Assembly: GCA_963727245.1 (NCBI GenBank)
Contig: CAVSFO010000012.1
Coordinates: forward strand, 62,001-126,000
Direction: 5' to 3'
DNA: 64,000 bases
DNA from: JBKQVT01 sp963727245
GTDB taxonomy: Bacteria; Planctomycetota; Planctomycetia; Pirellulales; Thermoguttaceae
The translations under genes were made by a program, and so were the position numbers. How positions within the stretch are numbered: position 1 is the first letter of the stretch; the number at the start of each line of letters is the position of its first letter. Positions 10,725 to 18,266 of this stretch are shown in pieces. The notes beneath the pieces are model-generated. The model was not told the DNA's origin and ran no database searches. It was given only the letters and a program-made list of their open reading frames with translations.

Positions 10725-10957
10725 AAGGCAACTAGCGGTGAGAAGCGACGTGTGCCCCTGCGCATGCCAAGTGCTCTCGTTCCGGTCACCCTGCGATTTG
10801 CGTCACGGCGGCCTCCTGAGGGCGTCGATCTCCAGTTGCGGTTGATTTTTCTCCCTCTAGGCGGTTTGGCTGCGGTCTTGCTCGACGACAAGGGGCCCCG
10901 AGCGAAGATCGCCGGCCCAAGGTGTGTTTCTCTATTTTTTTTGAAGGAGTGTATAGT

Positions 10958-11155
10958 ATGCCGCAGGGTACGATCAAGAAAGTGATGCCTGACAAGGGAT
11001 TCGGGTTCATCCAGGGTGAGCAGGGAGACCTGTTCTTCCACCACAGCGCGGTGGTCGATGCCAGCATCGAATCGCTGCGCGTGGGTCAGGCTGTGAGCTA
11101 CGACGAAGGTCGCGGTCCCAAGGGGCCGCGCGCTGAAAACGTCAAGCCGGTGTGA
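10958..11155 (+). CDS. Cold-shock protein, CspA family
   Basis: 65 residues, a single cold-shock domain: GTIKKVMPDKGFGFIQ (RNP1-type KGFGFI) and DLFFHHSAV (RNP2-type). Cold-shock proteins bind single-stranded RNA and DNA and keep mRNA unfolded. AAGGAG (10944-10949) precedes ATG 10958. The long gene-free leader from about 10725 suggests regulation through mRNA structure. A strong hairpin follows the gene. Confidence 0.93.
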   Translation: MPQGTIKKVMPDKGFGFIQGEQGDLFFHHSAVVDASIESLRVGQAVSYDEGRGPKGPRAENVKPV

Positions 11156-11234
11156 CGCCGGCAGCGACGTTCCGCAGCAACGGACCCGCTCCCCGCTGAG
11201 CGCGGGCCGCCGCTTGCTGCCAAAACCACGCGAA

Positions 11235-11268
11235 AACGCCCCCGCAGCCGCTGGCCGGCGGGGGCGTT
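11235..11268 (+). terminator. Hairpin terminator after the cold-shock gene
   Basis: AACGCCCCCGC pairs with GCGGGGGCGTT (11-bp stem) about 80 bases after the stop. The T-tract is weak. Confidence 0.6.
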
Positions 11269-11362
11269 CGCTATTTCGTGCGACACCAGCGCGCCGGCGG
11301 CGGCGCGCGCGGGCTGGGGCCGAAATGTCGCCCATCGATTACACGGATGGTCCCCAATCGTC

Positions 11363-12763
11363 ATGTTTCGCCACGTCCTCTGCGTTTTTCCTTATCGACG
11401 CACCAGCAGCTCGATGACCTCGTTCCCGCCCTTGGGGCTAGAGTACGTCGCCGCCGCGCTGCGCCCCTATGCCCACGAGGTCGAACTGATCAACTTCCGC
11501 CACCAGCACACGCCCGGCACGCAACCGCTGCTCAGGCCGGAGACCGACCTGGTCTGCTACTCGATCAACTGGCCGAGGGAGTTCGACTCGATCCGCGACG
11601 ACATCAATGCCTTGCCGCCGGGCGTGATGACCATCCTGGGCGGCCGGGTGGCCACCGAGAATCCGCGTCGCTGGCTGGATGCCTGTCCTAACGTGGACGC
11701 CGTGGTCTGCGGCGACGGCGAACAGGCGATGGCCGAGATCGCCCAGGGCCGAGCGTGGTCCGAAATCGCCGGCCTGGCCTACCGCGGCAGCGACGGCCAG
11801 GTGGTGCACAATCCGCCCCGGGCCAACGTCCCCTTGAGCGACGATCTGTTGCCCGCCCGCGACTTGCGCCCGCAGCCCTACTACCTGTCGAGCAAGGGCG
11901 TCAGCACCGGGATCAAGATGGACATGATCGCCGGTTCGCGCGGCTGCCCGTTCAACTGCAAGTTTTGCAACTTCTCGGTCAACCCCTGGGGCGTGAAACG
12001 CTGCTGGACGCCGCGGTCGCCGCAGTCGATTGTCGGCGAGATCGAGCAGATCGACGCCGACCTGGTGCTGTTCGTCGACGACGTGTTCACCTATCAGCCG
12101 GACCGCGTGCTGGAGATCTGCGACCTGCTGATCGCCAGGGGGATCCGCAAGCACTACATCGTCAACGCCCGGCTGGAGATCGCCCTCCGACCCGACGTGA
12201 TCGCCAGGATGGAGCAGGCCGGGTTCATCGCCCTGCTGGTGGGCGTCGAATCGACGCAGGACGCGACGCTCAAATCGATGGGCAAGGGGTTTACCGTCCA
12301 GCAGGTCCGCCAGCGGTTCGAGGTGCTCCGCAAGACGAAGATGATCATCAACGCCTATTTCATCCTGGGCAACATCGGCGAAACCGAGGAGCAGATGTTC
12401 TCCATCGCCGCCTTCGCCCGCTCGCTCGGCGTGGACCTGATCCATATCTCGCGGTTGCGCATCGAGCCGTATTCCGGCTTGCGCGAGCTGGTCGAGCAGA
12501 CGCCCGGCTACCACATCGACGCCAACGGCCTCGTCTATAGCGACGCCTACTCGTCCCAGCACATCGCCGCTCTGCGCAAGCGGATCGACCGGCGGTTCCA
12601 CACGCCTCGGCAGGTGGCGCACGTGGTGCTCAAGCTGGCGCGGATCTTGAATTGGCGCGTGAAGGCCAAGGCGCTGCTGACGATCCCCTACTTCCTGACG
12701 CTGCTGGTCGCCACGCAGATGGGTCACAAGGCGCGCAAGTGGCTGGGCATCCCGCTGCCCTGA
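11363..12763 (+). CDS. B12-binding-type radical SAM protein
   Basis: 466 residues. The N-terminal 140 residues form a Rossmann-like cobalamin-binding domain (ILGGRVATENPRRWL, VDAVVCGDGEQA). The radical SAM core begins near residue 190 with SRGCPFNCKFCNF, the CxxxCxxC that holds the [4Fe-4S] cluster, followed by FVDDVFTY and GVESTQDATLKSMGKG. This is the layout of the B12-dependent radical SAM family (hopanoid, bacteriochlorophyll and methyltransferase relatives); the substrate cannot be deduced. The C-terminus has a hydrophobic stretch (ALLTIPYFLTLLVATQ) that may attach it to the membrane, which would fit a lipid substrate. It is a single unbroken frame. Confidence 0.88.
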   Translation: MFRHVLCVFPYRRTSSSMTSFPPLGLEYVAAALRPYAHEVELINFRHQHTPGTQPLLRPETDLVCYSINWPREFDSIRDDINALPPGVMTILGGRVATENPRRWLDACPNVDAVVCGDGEQAMAEIAQGRAWSEIAGLAYRGSDGQVVHNPPRANVPLSDDLLPARDLRPQPYYLSSKGVSTGIKMDMIAGSRGCPFNCKFCNFSVNPWGVKRCWTPRSPQSIVGEIEQIDADLVLFVDDVFTYQPDRVLEICDLLIARGIRKHYIVNARLEIALRPDVIARMEQAGFIALLVGVESTQDATLKSMGKGFTVQQVRQRFEVLRKTKMIINAYFILGNIGETEEQMFSIAAFARSLGVDLIHISRLRIEPYSGLRELVEQTPGYHIDANGLVYSDAYSSQHIAALRKRIDRRFHTPRQVAHVVLKLARILNWRVKAKALLTIPYFLTLLVATQMGHKARKWLGIPLP

Positions 12764-12780
12764 CGGACGCCGACGCACCC

Positions 12781-12824
12781 GGGGACTGTCCCGATTTTCG
12801 TTCGACGAAAATGGGACTGTCCCC
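12781..12824. repeat. Compact GGGGACTGTCCC palindromic element
   Basis: The shortest clean copy in the window: GGGGACTGTCCC, GATTTTCG, TT, CGAAAAT, GGGACTGTCCCC. It lies just after the radical SAM gene and about 70 bases before the blaI promoter. Confidence 0.9.
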
Positions 12825-12893
12825 TTGGGAATTGAGCCTGCCCCGCCCCCCCCTCCACAGATTCATTTTGCGAAAATCCATTCTTCCCGCCCC

Positions 12894-12922
12894 TTGACAT
12901 AATACTGGCAGTCCAGTACGAT
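12894..12922 (+). promoter_or_regulatory. blaI promoter with operator palindrome between -35 and -10
   Basis: TTGACA (12894-12899), 17-base spacer, TACGAT (12917-12922). The spacer holds the palindrome TACTGGCAGTCCAGTA (12903-12918), in the place where BlaI/MecI dimers bind and block polymerase. This strongly suggests autoregulation by the BlaI-type repressor encoded just downstream. Confidence 0.8.
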
Positions 12923-12959
12923 CAAGACAGTACATCGACACCGGCAGGAGGAGCAGCAA

Positions 12960-13358
12960 GTGGAAACACTTCCCACGGATCGTGAACTGGAAGCGCTGAA
13001 GGTCTTGTGGCGGCAGGGCGAGGCCACGGTGCGGGAGATCTACGACCAGATCAACGAAGGCGGCGGCACCTTGGCCTACACCACCGTGCTCAGCCTCCTC
13101 CAGGTCATGGAACAAAAGGGCCTGGCGGGCCACCGCAAGGCGGGCAAGGCCTACCTGTACTTCGCCAAGATCGACCGCGAAGCGACCTTTCGCACCCTGG
13201 CCGCCGGCTTCTTGCTCCGCGTGTTCGATGGGGCCATGGACGAATACCTCGTCCACGCCCTCCAGTCGCGGCGCCCCAGCCCCGGGGAACTGAAGCGGCT
13301 GGAGAGGATGATCGCCGAGGCCAAAACCCGGTCCAAGGGGCGACGCGAGAAAAGGTAA
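12960..13358 (+). CDS. BlaI/MecI-family transcriptional repressor
   Basis: 132 residues: winged helix with LEALKVLWRQGEATVREIYDQI and TTVLSLLQVMEQKGL, then a helical dimerisation tail (REATFRTLAAGFLLRVFDG). Members repress their own operon and are released when cleaved by an M56-type membrane protease. The start GTG 12960 follows AGGAGGAG at a normal distance. A promoter with a palindromic operator lies upstream and an M56-peptidase gene 140 bases downstream, so the full BlaI-BlaR-like circuit is present. No beta-lactamase is nearby. The C-terminal tail is Arg/Lys-rich. Confidence 0.92.
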   Translation: METLPTDRELEALKVLWRQGEATVREIYDQINEGGGTLAYTTVLSLLQVMEQKGLAGHRKAGKAYLYFAKIDREATFRTLAAGFLLRVFDGAMDEYLVHALQSRRPSPGELKRLERMIAEAKTRSKGRREKR

Positions 13359-13370
13359 AGGGAGGGAAAA

Positions 13371-13451
13371 GGGGACTGGCTCCTTTTGTGCGAAGCACCC
13401 GAAGGGCGGGCACCGACCGAAGGTTGGTCCCGGCAAAAGGTGCCTGTCCCC
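13371..13451. repeat. Diverged palindromic element between blaI and the M56 gene
   Basis: Ends GGGGACTGGCTCCTTTTGTG and AAAAGGTGCCTGTCCCC. Its core GCACCGACCGAAGGTTGGTC is also present at about 4338-4360. It separates the repressor from its partner gene. Confidence 0.7.
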
Positions 13452-13499
13452 TTTTCCCGGAGCACCTACAACCGAAGGAGCCGAAAAGGTAGATCGCCA

Positions 13500-15964
13500 T
13501 GAACGCACTGCGCGGTTTTTCTGCGGTCGGATTCCTCGGCTGGCTCGCCGATTTCTACCTGCTGGCCACGCTCTTGCTGGCGGTCGCGCTGCTGGCGCGG
13601 CGCTGGATCCGGCAGCCGGCCCAGCGGTTGACGGTCGGCTGGATCGTGGCCGTCGAATTGGCCGCCCTGGCCGTGGTCTGCGCCTGCCCTGCTGGCCCAG
13701 GATTTCGCTGCGCGGGGCGACTCCGCAGCAACCCGCCGTCGAGTTGCCGCTGCCCGTCAGCCACGCCCCCGCGACGATGCCACCGACGTTGCCGCCAACG
13801 AGGTTGCCGCCGACGACCGAGACGCGTTTTGCCGACGACGCTCCGCTGAAGCCCTATGTGCCTGAACCGGCCGCGCCGCCTGTTTCTCCCCAGCCCCGGT
13901 GGTCTTGGGTCGAACTGACGGCCGCCGCGTATCTGGCTGGCGCCGCCCTGATCGCGGTATGGCTGGGCTGGGGCGCGACGGCGGCCCGCCGGGCGTGCCG
14001 GCGCTGAGAAGGCGCCGGAGTCGTTGCAAGAAGAATTGTCGCGGATCGTCGGTGACGGCTGCCGACTGCCGCGGCTCTTGGCAAGCCGCCGCGTTACGAC
14101 CGCCGTGGCCCTGGGCCTGCGCCGGCCGACGATCCTGCTGCCCACCGGGCTGGTCGAGGACGGTTCGCCGCAGGCGATTCGTGCGGTCCTGACGCACGAA
14201 TCGGGCGCACATCCGCAACGGCGACTTGTGGCTCTTGGCCCTGGGCCGATGTCTGTTGGTGCTGCTGTTCGCTCAGCCGCTTTTCTGGTGGCTGCGGCGG
14301 GCGATCCGCGGCGATCAAGAGTTGCTGGCCGACGCGGCGGCCGCCGGCGACAACCGGCCTGCCTACGCCGAAGAGCTGCTCCGCCTGGTCCGCCAGACCG
14401 CCTCGCCGTCGCCGCTGTCCGCCTCGGCGGCCGTGGGCATTTGGGAGGGTTCCTCGCAACTTTCCAGGAGAATCACCATGCTGCTGGACGAGACGTTTCA
14501 CGTCGAGCCGCGGGGCTCGCGCAGTTGGCGGTATCGGACGTTGGCCGTGCTGGTCCTCCTGGGCGCGGCCGTTTCGCTCGTGACGCTGCGGCCCGCGCGT
14601 TCGGCGGCCGCGCCGCCGCCCGCGCCCCGGCTGCCGCGCAGGCGGACAAGCAACCGCCCGCCGATCCCCAAACGCTGCGGGACGACGAAACCCTGAGATT
14701 TTCGCTGCCGATGCCCCAGCCCGCGCCCTCGGCGGGCCAGCCGCCACCGCCCACGGCGCAGGCGGACAAGCAACCGCCCGCCGATCCCCAAACGCTGCGC
14801 GGCGAAGCCGGGATCTTTTCGCTGCCGATGCCCCAGCCCGCGCCCTCGGCGGGCCAGCCGCCACCAGCCGCGGCGCAGGCGGCCAAGCGACCGCCCGCCG
14901 ATCCCAAATCGCGGCGGGCCGACGCGCTCAAGGCCGGCGGCGCCTCTAATGAGAAAGGCGACCTCGACAAGGCCATCGCCGACTACACCGAGGCCATTCG
15001 ACTCAACCCGAAAGACGCCGACGCCTATGGCAATCGCGGCTACGCCTACGCGGCCAAGGGCGACCTCGACAAGGCCATCGCCGACTGCACCGAGGCCATT
15101 CGGCTCAACCCGAAAGACGCCGACGCCTATGTCAATCGCGGCTGGGCCTACGGGGAGAAGGGCGATTTTGGCAAGGCCATCGCCGACTACAGCGAGGCGA
15201 TTCGGCTCAACCCAAAGGATGCCGACGCGCATCGCGGCCGCGGCTACGACTACGACATGAAGGGCGACCGCGACAAGGCCATCGCCGACTATACCGAGGC
15301 CATTCGGCTCAACCCGAAATACGCCGACGCGTATTCCAACCGCGGCTACTCCTACCTGATGAAGGGCGACTTCGACAAGGCCATCGCCGACTACACCGAG
15401 GCCGTTCGACTCAACCCGAAATACGCCGACGCGTATTGCAACCGCGGCTGGGCCTACTGGGAGAAGGACGACTTCGACAAGGCCGTCGCCGACTACACCG
15501 AGGCCATTCGGCTCAACCCAAAAGACGCCCTCAGTCACGAAAACCGCGGTTATTCCTACGGGGCCAAGGGCGACTTCGACAAGGCCATCGCCGACTACAC
15601 CGAAGCCATTCGCATGGACCCAAAGTCCGCCTGGGCCTACTTCAGCCGGGGCCATGTCTACGGGATGACAGGTGATCCTAGGAAGGCCGTGGGGGACTAC
15701 ACCGAGGCCATTCGACTCAACCCCAAGGACGCGACTGCTTACCAATGGCGGAGCGTTGCCTACGGGCAGTTGGGCGAGCAGGACAAGGCCAGCGCCGATG
15801 CCGCCGAGGCGGAGCGGCTCCAACCGAGCCCGGGATGGTTGCCTGCCTACTCGCGGATCGAAAGCGACGGCGGCGTTATGCGCGGAACTCCAACTTTCGT
15901 CGCAACAGATGAAGAAACTACAGGAAATCGCCAAATATGGGGCCCAGCGGCAGAATCTCATTGA
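13500..15964 (+). CDS. M56-family membrane peptidase fused to TPR domain (several frameshifts)
   Basis: Probable BlaR1-like regulator of the BlaI repressor. The N-terminus has two or more membrane helices (FYLLATLLLAVALLARRW, VGWIVAVELAALAVV), then a Pro-rich loop. After frame changes near 13690 and 14003 come a further helix and AVALGLRRPTILLP, the usual segment before the zinc site. At 14203-14205 an extra G disrupts the motif; removing it restores HESAHIRNGD, a good HExxH. WWLRRAIRGDQELLAD and a last membrane helix (about 14540-14600) follow. After another shift near 14640 the exported part begins: a repetitive Pro-rich linker and nine TPR units of 34 residues. At least four frameshifts are needed, so the gene is either badly read or decayed. 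It may also include the downstream LTxxQ-like region. Confidence 0.75.
14640..14930 (+). repeat. Tandem repeat, about 120-bp period, in Pro-rich linker
   Basis: The unit encoding QADKQPPADPQTLR ... FSLPMPQPAPSAGQPPP occurs twice almost identically and a third time in part (QAAKRPPADPKSRR). It joins the membrane peptidase part to the TPR domain. Confidence 0.85.
14950..15840 (+). repeat. Nine near-identical 102-bp TPR-coding repeats
   Basis: Units of 34 residues with consensus KGDFDKAIADYTEAIRLNPK then DADAYxNRGYAY. They are alike at DNA level, not only in protein, which points to recent expansion or gene conversion. The last unit (QDKASADAAEAERLQP) is diverged. Confidence 0.92.
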
Positions 15965-16890
15965 ACAACCTGGTCAAGCAGTCGCTGAAACTTCCCCAAG
16001 GCCAGCGCGCGGCATGGGTCGCGCAGAAGTCCCGCGAAGAAGAGAAAACGCAGGCGAAAATCGTGGGCAAACAGGTGGAGGAGATCCTGAGCCCGCGGCA
16101 GTTGGAGGTCTACAAGAGGGAGGCGTTCCCGGACCTCGCCTGCGCCATGCTACGCTATCCGGAGTTCCTCAAGACCATCGGGGCCACGCCGGAGCAGAAG
16201 GAGCGGCTTGCGAAAATCCAAGAGCAACTGGAGCGGCAAACGCAAGAGCAGGAGCGGAGATACAACGAGCAGTCGCTCGCCGTGCTCAGCCCGCAGCAGC
16301 AGGAGAAGCTCCGCGCCGAGATCCGCCGCGCCGATGAGCCGCCGGCCGATGGCACGGCGGTGTGGGGGGGGACAATAAGTGTAACGTTCGGCAGCTACTT
16401 GGAGACCAACGTACCCGACTCGTCAGAGACCCTTCCGGACACCGAGTGGGGAGTTCCGGCTGATGGGGAGCTGACCGCGGGCGCGTACCGCAGGCAGTTG
16501 GGCTTCAGCGCCGCGCAGGAGAAGCGGTGGCAGGAGATTACCGCCAATTACCATAAGGAGAACGAGACCGCCCGCACGACCGAGCAATGGAGACGCCTGG
16601 TGGCCGATTTCCGGCGGCAGGTTGAGGGCATCCTCACGCCGCAACAGGCGACGGCCTTGAAGGAAACCAGGCTCCACAACAAGCTCCGTGGCCTGCCGGA
16701 GGTCGGCGAACTGGTGAAGAGTTTCGACATCACCGAGAAGCAGAGGGCTCGTTTGCGTCGGCTCGCCGCGGAGTTCGGACTGGGCGTCGATTCGGCTTGG
16801 CGTGAGGCACAGGAGAAAGCGCTGGCCGTCCCCACCCCGGCGCAGCGGCAGAAGCTACGCGAGGAGCTGGACCGCCAGGGGGCGTGGTAG
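15876..16890 (+). CDS. Helical protein with repeated LTxxQ-like motifs, 5' end unclear
   Basis: Begins in one frame with LQLSSQQMKKLQEIAKYGAQ, then shifts at about 15955 to a long frame with QVEEILSPRQLEVYKREAF, LAVLSPQQQEKLRAEI, VEGILTPQQATALKE and VPTPAQRQKLREEL. These recurrent L-(T/S)-P-x-Q helices resemble LTxxQ/CpxP-like periplasmic stress proteins, but the family is not firmly recognised. No signal peptide or start codon can be placed. The region follows the TPR repeats directly and may be the C-terminal part of the same membrane-peptidase sensor; the alternative is a separate gene that lost its start to a frameshift. Confidence 0.6.
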
Positions 16891-17095
16891 TAAGCCCCGG
16901 GCGGCGGCGGGCTGTCGCGCGCGCCGAACCGACGGCGTTCTGACTGCAACCTTGGAAAAACGGCATGAACCCTCCGCCCAATTGACCGCGCCAACAAAAT
17001 GGCGTAGGCTGACGGGCGTTGCCGGTTCCAAGATTGGAGGGCCCGATCGGGCGCCTGACCTCCGCACTCACGCCGACGCTCGACAAGGAGAGAAA

Positions 17096-18061
17096 ATGGC
17101 GGGCGACGATCATGGGCCGCCGCCACCGATGCGGCTTCCCCAGGAAATAGCCTGGCCGCCGCTCTGGCACGCACTCCTTCTGCTGCTGGCGGTCGGAGCC
17201 GGTTTGTCGGCGATGTTTTGGGCCGGGGACGCGTACGGCGGCGACGGCGTGCTTGCGATCTTGGCCGCGGTAGCCGTTTTCTGGCTGCTCTTCGTGGCGT
17301 GGTTTGGAACCAAATACGGGCGCTGGTGCGTGCCGATTCTCTTGCTGGGTTTGCTGGCCCAGTGCGGCGGATGCTTGATGACCTTGGAGCCGCTCAGCGG
17401 CTACTTCGTCCATGAGGGCGCCTATCGGGCTGCGTGTGCCCATAATCTGCGCCAGACCTGGACAGCGTTGCAGGCATACTACGCCCAGCATGGCAGATTT
17501 CCGCCCGCCTACGCGACCGATGCTGCCGGCAGACCAACGCTGAGTTGGCGAGTGTTCATACTGCCGTACATGGAGCAACAGAGCCTATACGACCGTTGCG
17601 TTCTCAATGAGCCCTGGGACGGGCCGCACAATCGAGAATTGATCAAGAGCGATGTGCTCGCGGCCCCAGAGTTCCAATGCCCTCACCATCGCTGGCGGGA
17701 CCGTACGAGCGTGAGTTACCTGGCGCTGACTGGGCCGGGGACCGCCTGGCCGGGAGCCACGGGGAGCAAGCGGGCGGATTTCCGCCGCGGGCCGGCCAGT
17801 ACGATTCTCCTGGTGGAGGTCGCTGCTTCGGGCATCTCTTGGGCAGAGCCCCGCGATTTGGATATCCGCGATCTGCTCTCTGCAACCAGCGGCCTGCGGC
17901 CGTCCAGCAATCATGGTCGGAACGGCTTTCACGCCTTGTTCGCCGACGGTTCCATTCGATACCTTGACTGGAATCGGCTGCGTGCCCGTCTGGGCCCCGA
18001 CGGGGCCGTGAAAGGCGACCTGAAGGATTGCGAGATTGCGTTTCCGTCCGGCGGTTATTGA
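17096..18061 (+). CDS. Membrane protein with DUF1559-like (pseudopilin-type) domain
   Basis: 321 residues. Three hydrophobic stretches lie between residues 25 and 100, then a globular domain with CAHNLRQTWTALQAYYAQHG, LSWRVFILPYMEQQSLYDR and, near the end, NHGRNGFHALFADGSIRYL. This HxxF-x-DGSxR ending is the hallmark of the DUF1559 family that is greatly expanded in planctomycetes, normally behind a type IV pilin-like N-terminus. Here that N-terminus is replaced by membrane helices. AAGGAG (17085-17090) supports ATG 17096. Function unknown; probably a surface or envelope protein. The C-terminus is followed by a MITE-like repeat. Confidence 0.82.
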   Translation: MAGDDHGPPPPMRLPQEIAWPPLWHALLLLLAVGAGLSAMFWAGDAYGGDGVLAILAAVAVFWLLFVAWFGTKYGRWCVPILLLGLLAQCGGCLMTLEPLSGYFVHEGAYRAACAHNLRQTWTALQAYYAQHGRFPPAYATDAAGRPTLSWRVFILPYMEQQSLYDRCVLNEPWDGPHNRELIKSDVLAAPEFQCPHHRWRDRTSVSYLALTGPGTAWPGATGSKRADFRRGPASTILLVEVAASGISWAEPRDLDIRDLLSATSGLRPSSNHGRNGFHALFADGSIRYLDWNRLRARLGPDGAVKGDLKDCEIAFPSGGY

Positions 18062-18071
18062 GTTTCCGCTG

Positions 18072-18238
18072 AGAACGTGTTTTGAAATTCTCCCCTCTCC
18101 CTTTGGGAGAGGGGCCGGGGGTGAGGGCAGTTGCGGCCTCGGCCCGGCTAAGCCGACGTTTCTCGGCACTGCCGCCCTCACCCTAGCCCTCTCCCGGAGG
18201 GAGAGGGGACCTGCGCTCGCCATTTCAAAACACGTTCT
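18072..18238. repeat. MITE-like element with 17-bp terminal inverted repeats
   Basis: Outer ends AGAACGTGTTTTGAAAT (18072-18088) and its perfect complement (18222-18238). Inside are two strong hairpins: CCCCTCTCCC/GGGAGAGGGG and CCCTCTCCC/GGGAGAGGG, with GGTGAGGG and CCCTCACC flanks. It lies between two convergent genes. The inner hairpin pair also occurs at 36304-36422, and half of it at 55784-55815. Confidence 0.88.
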
Positions 18239-18266
18239 GAGGGCTGCGCGGAGTTCACGTGACCCT

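Noticed and set aside
14950..15840. Regular 102-bp repeats considered as a CRISPR array
   Set aside because: The units are contiguous, coding, and translate to TPR motifs without unique spacers.
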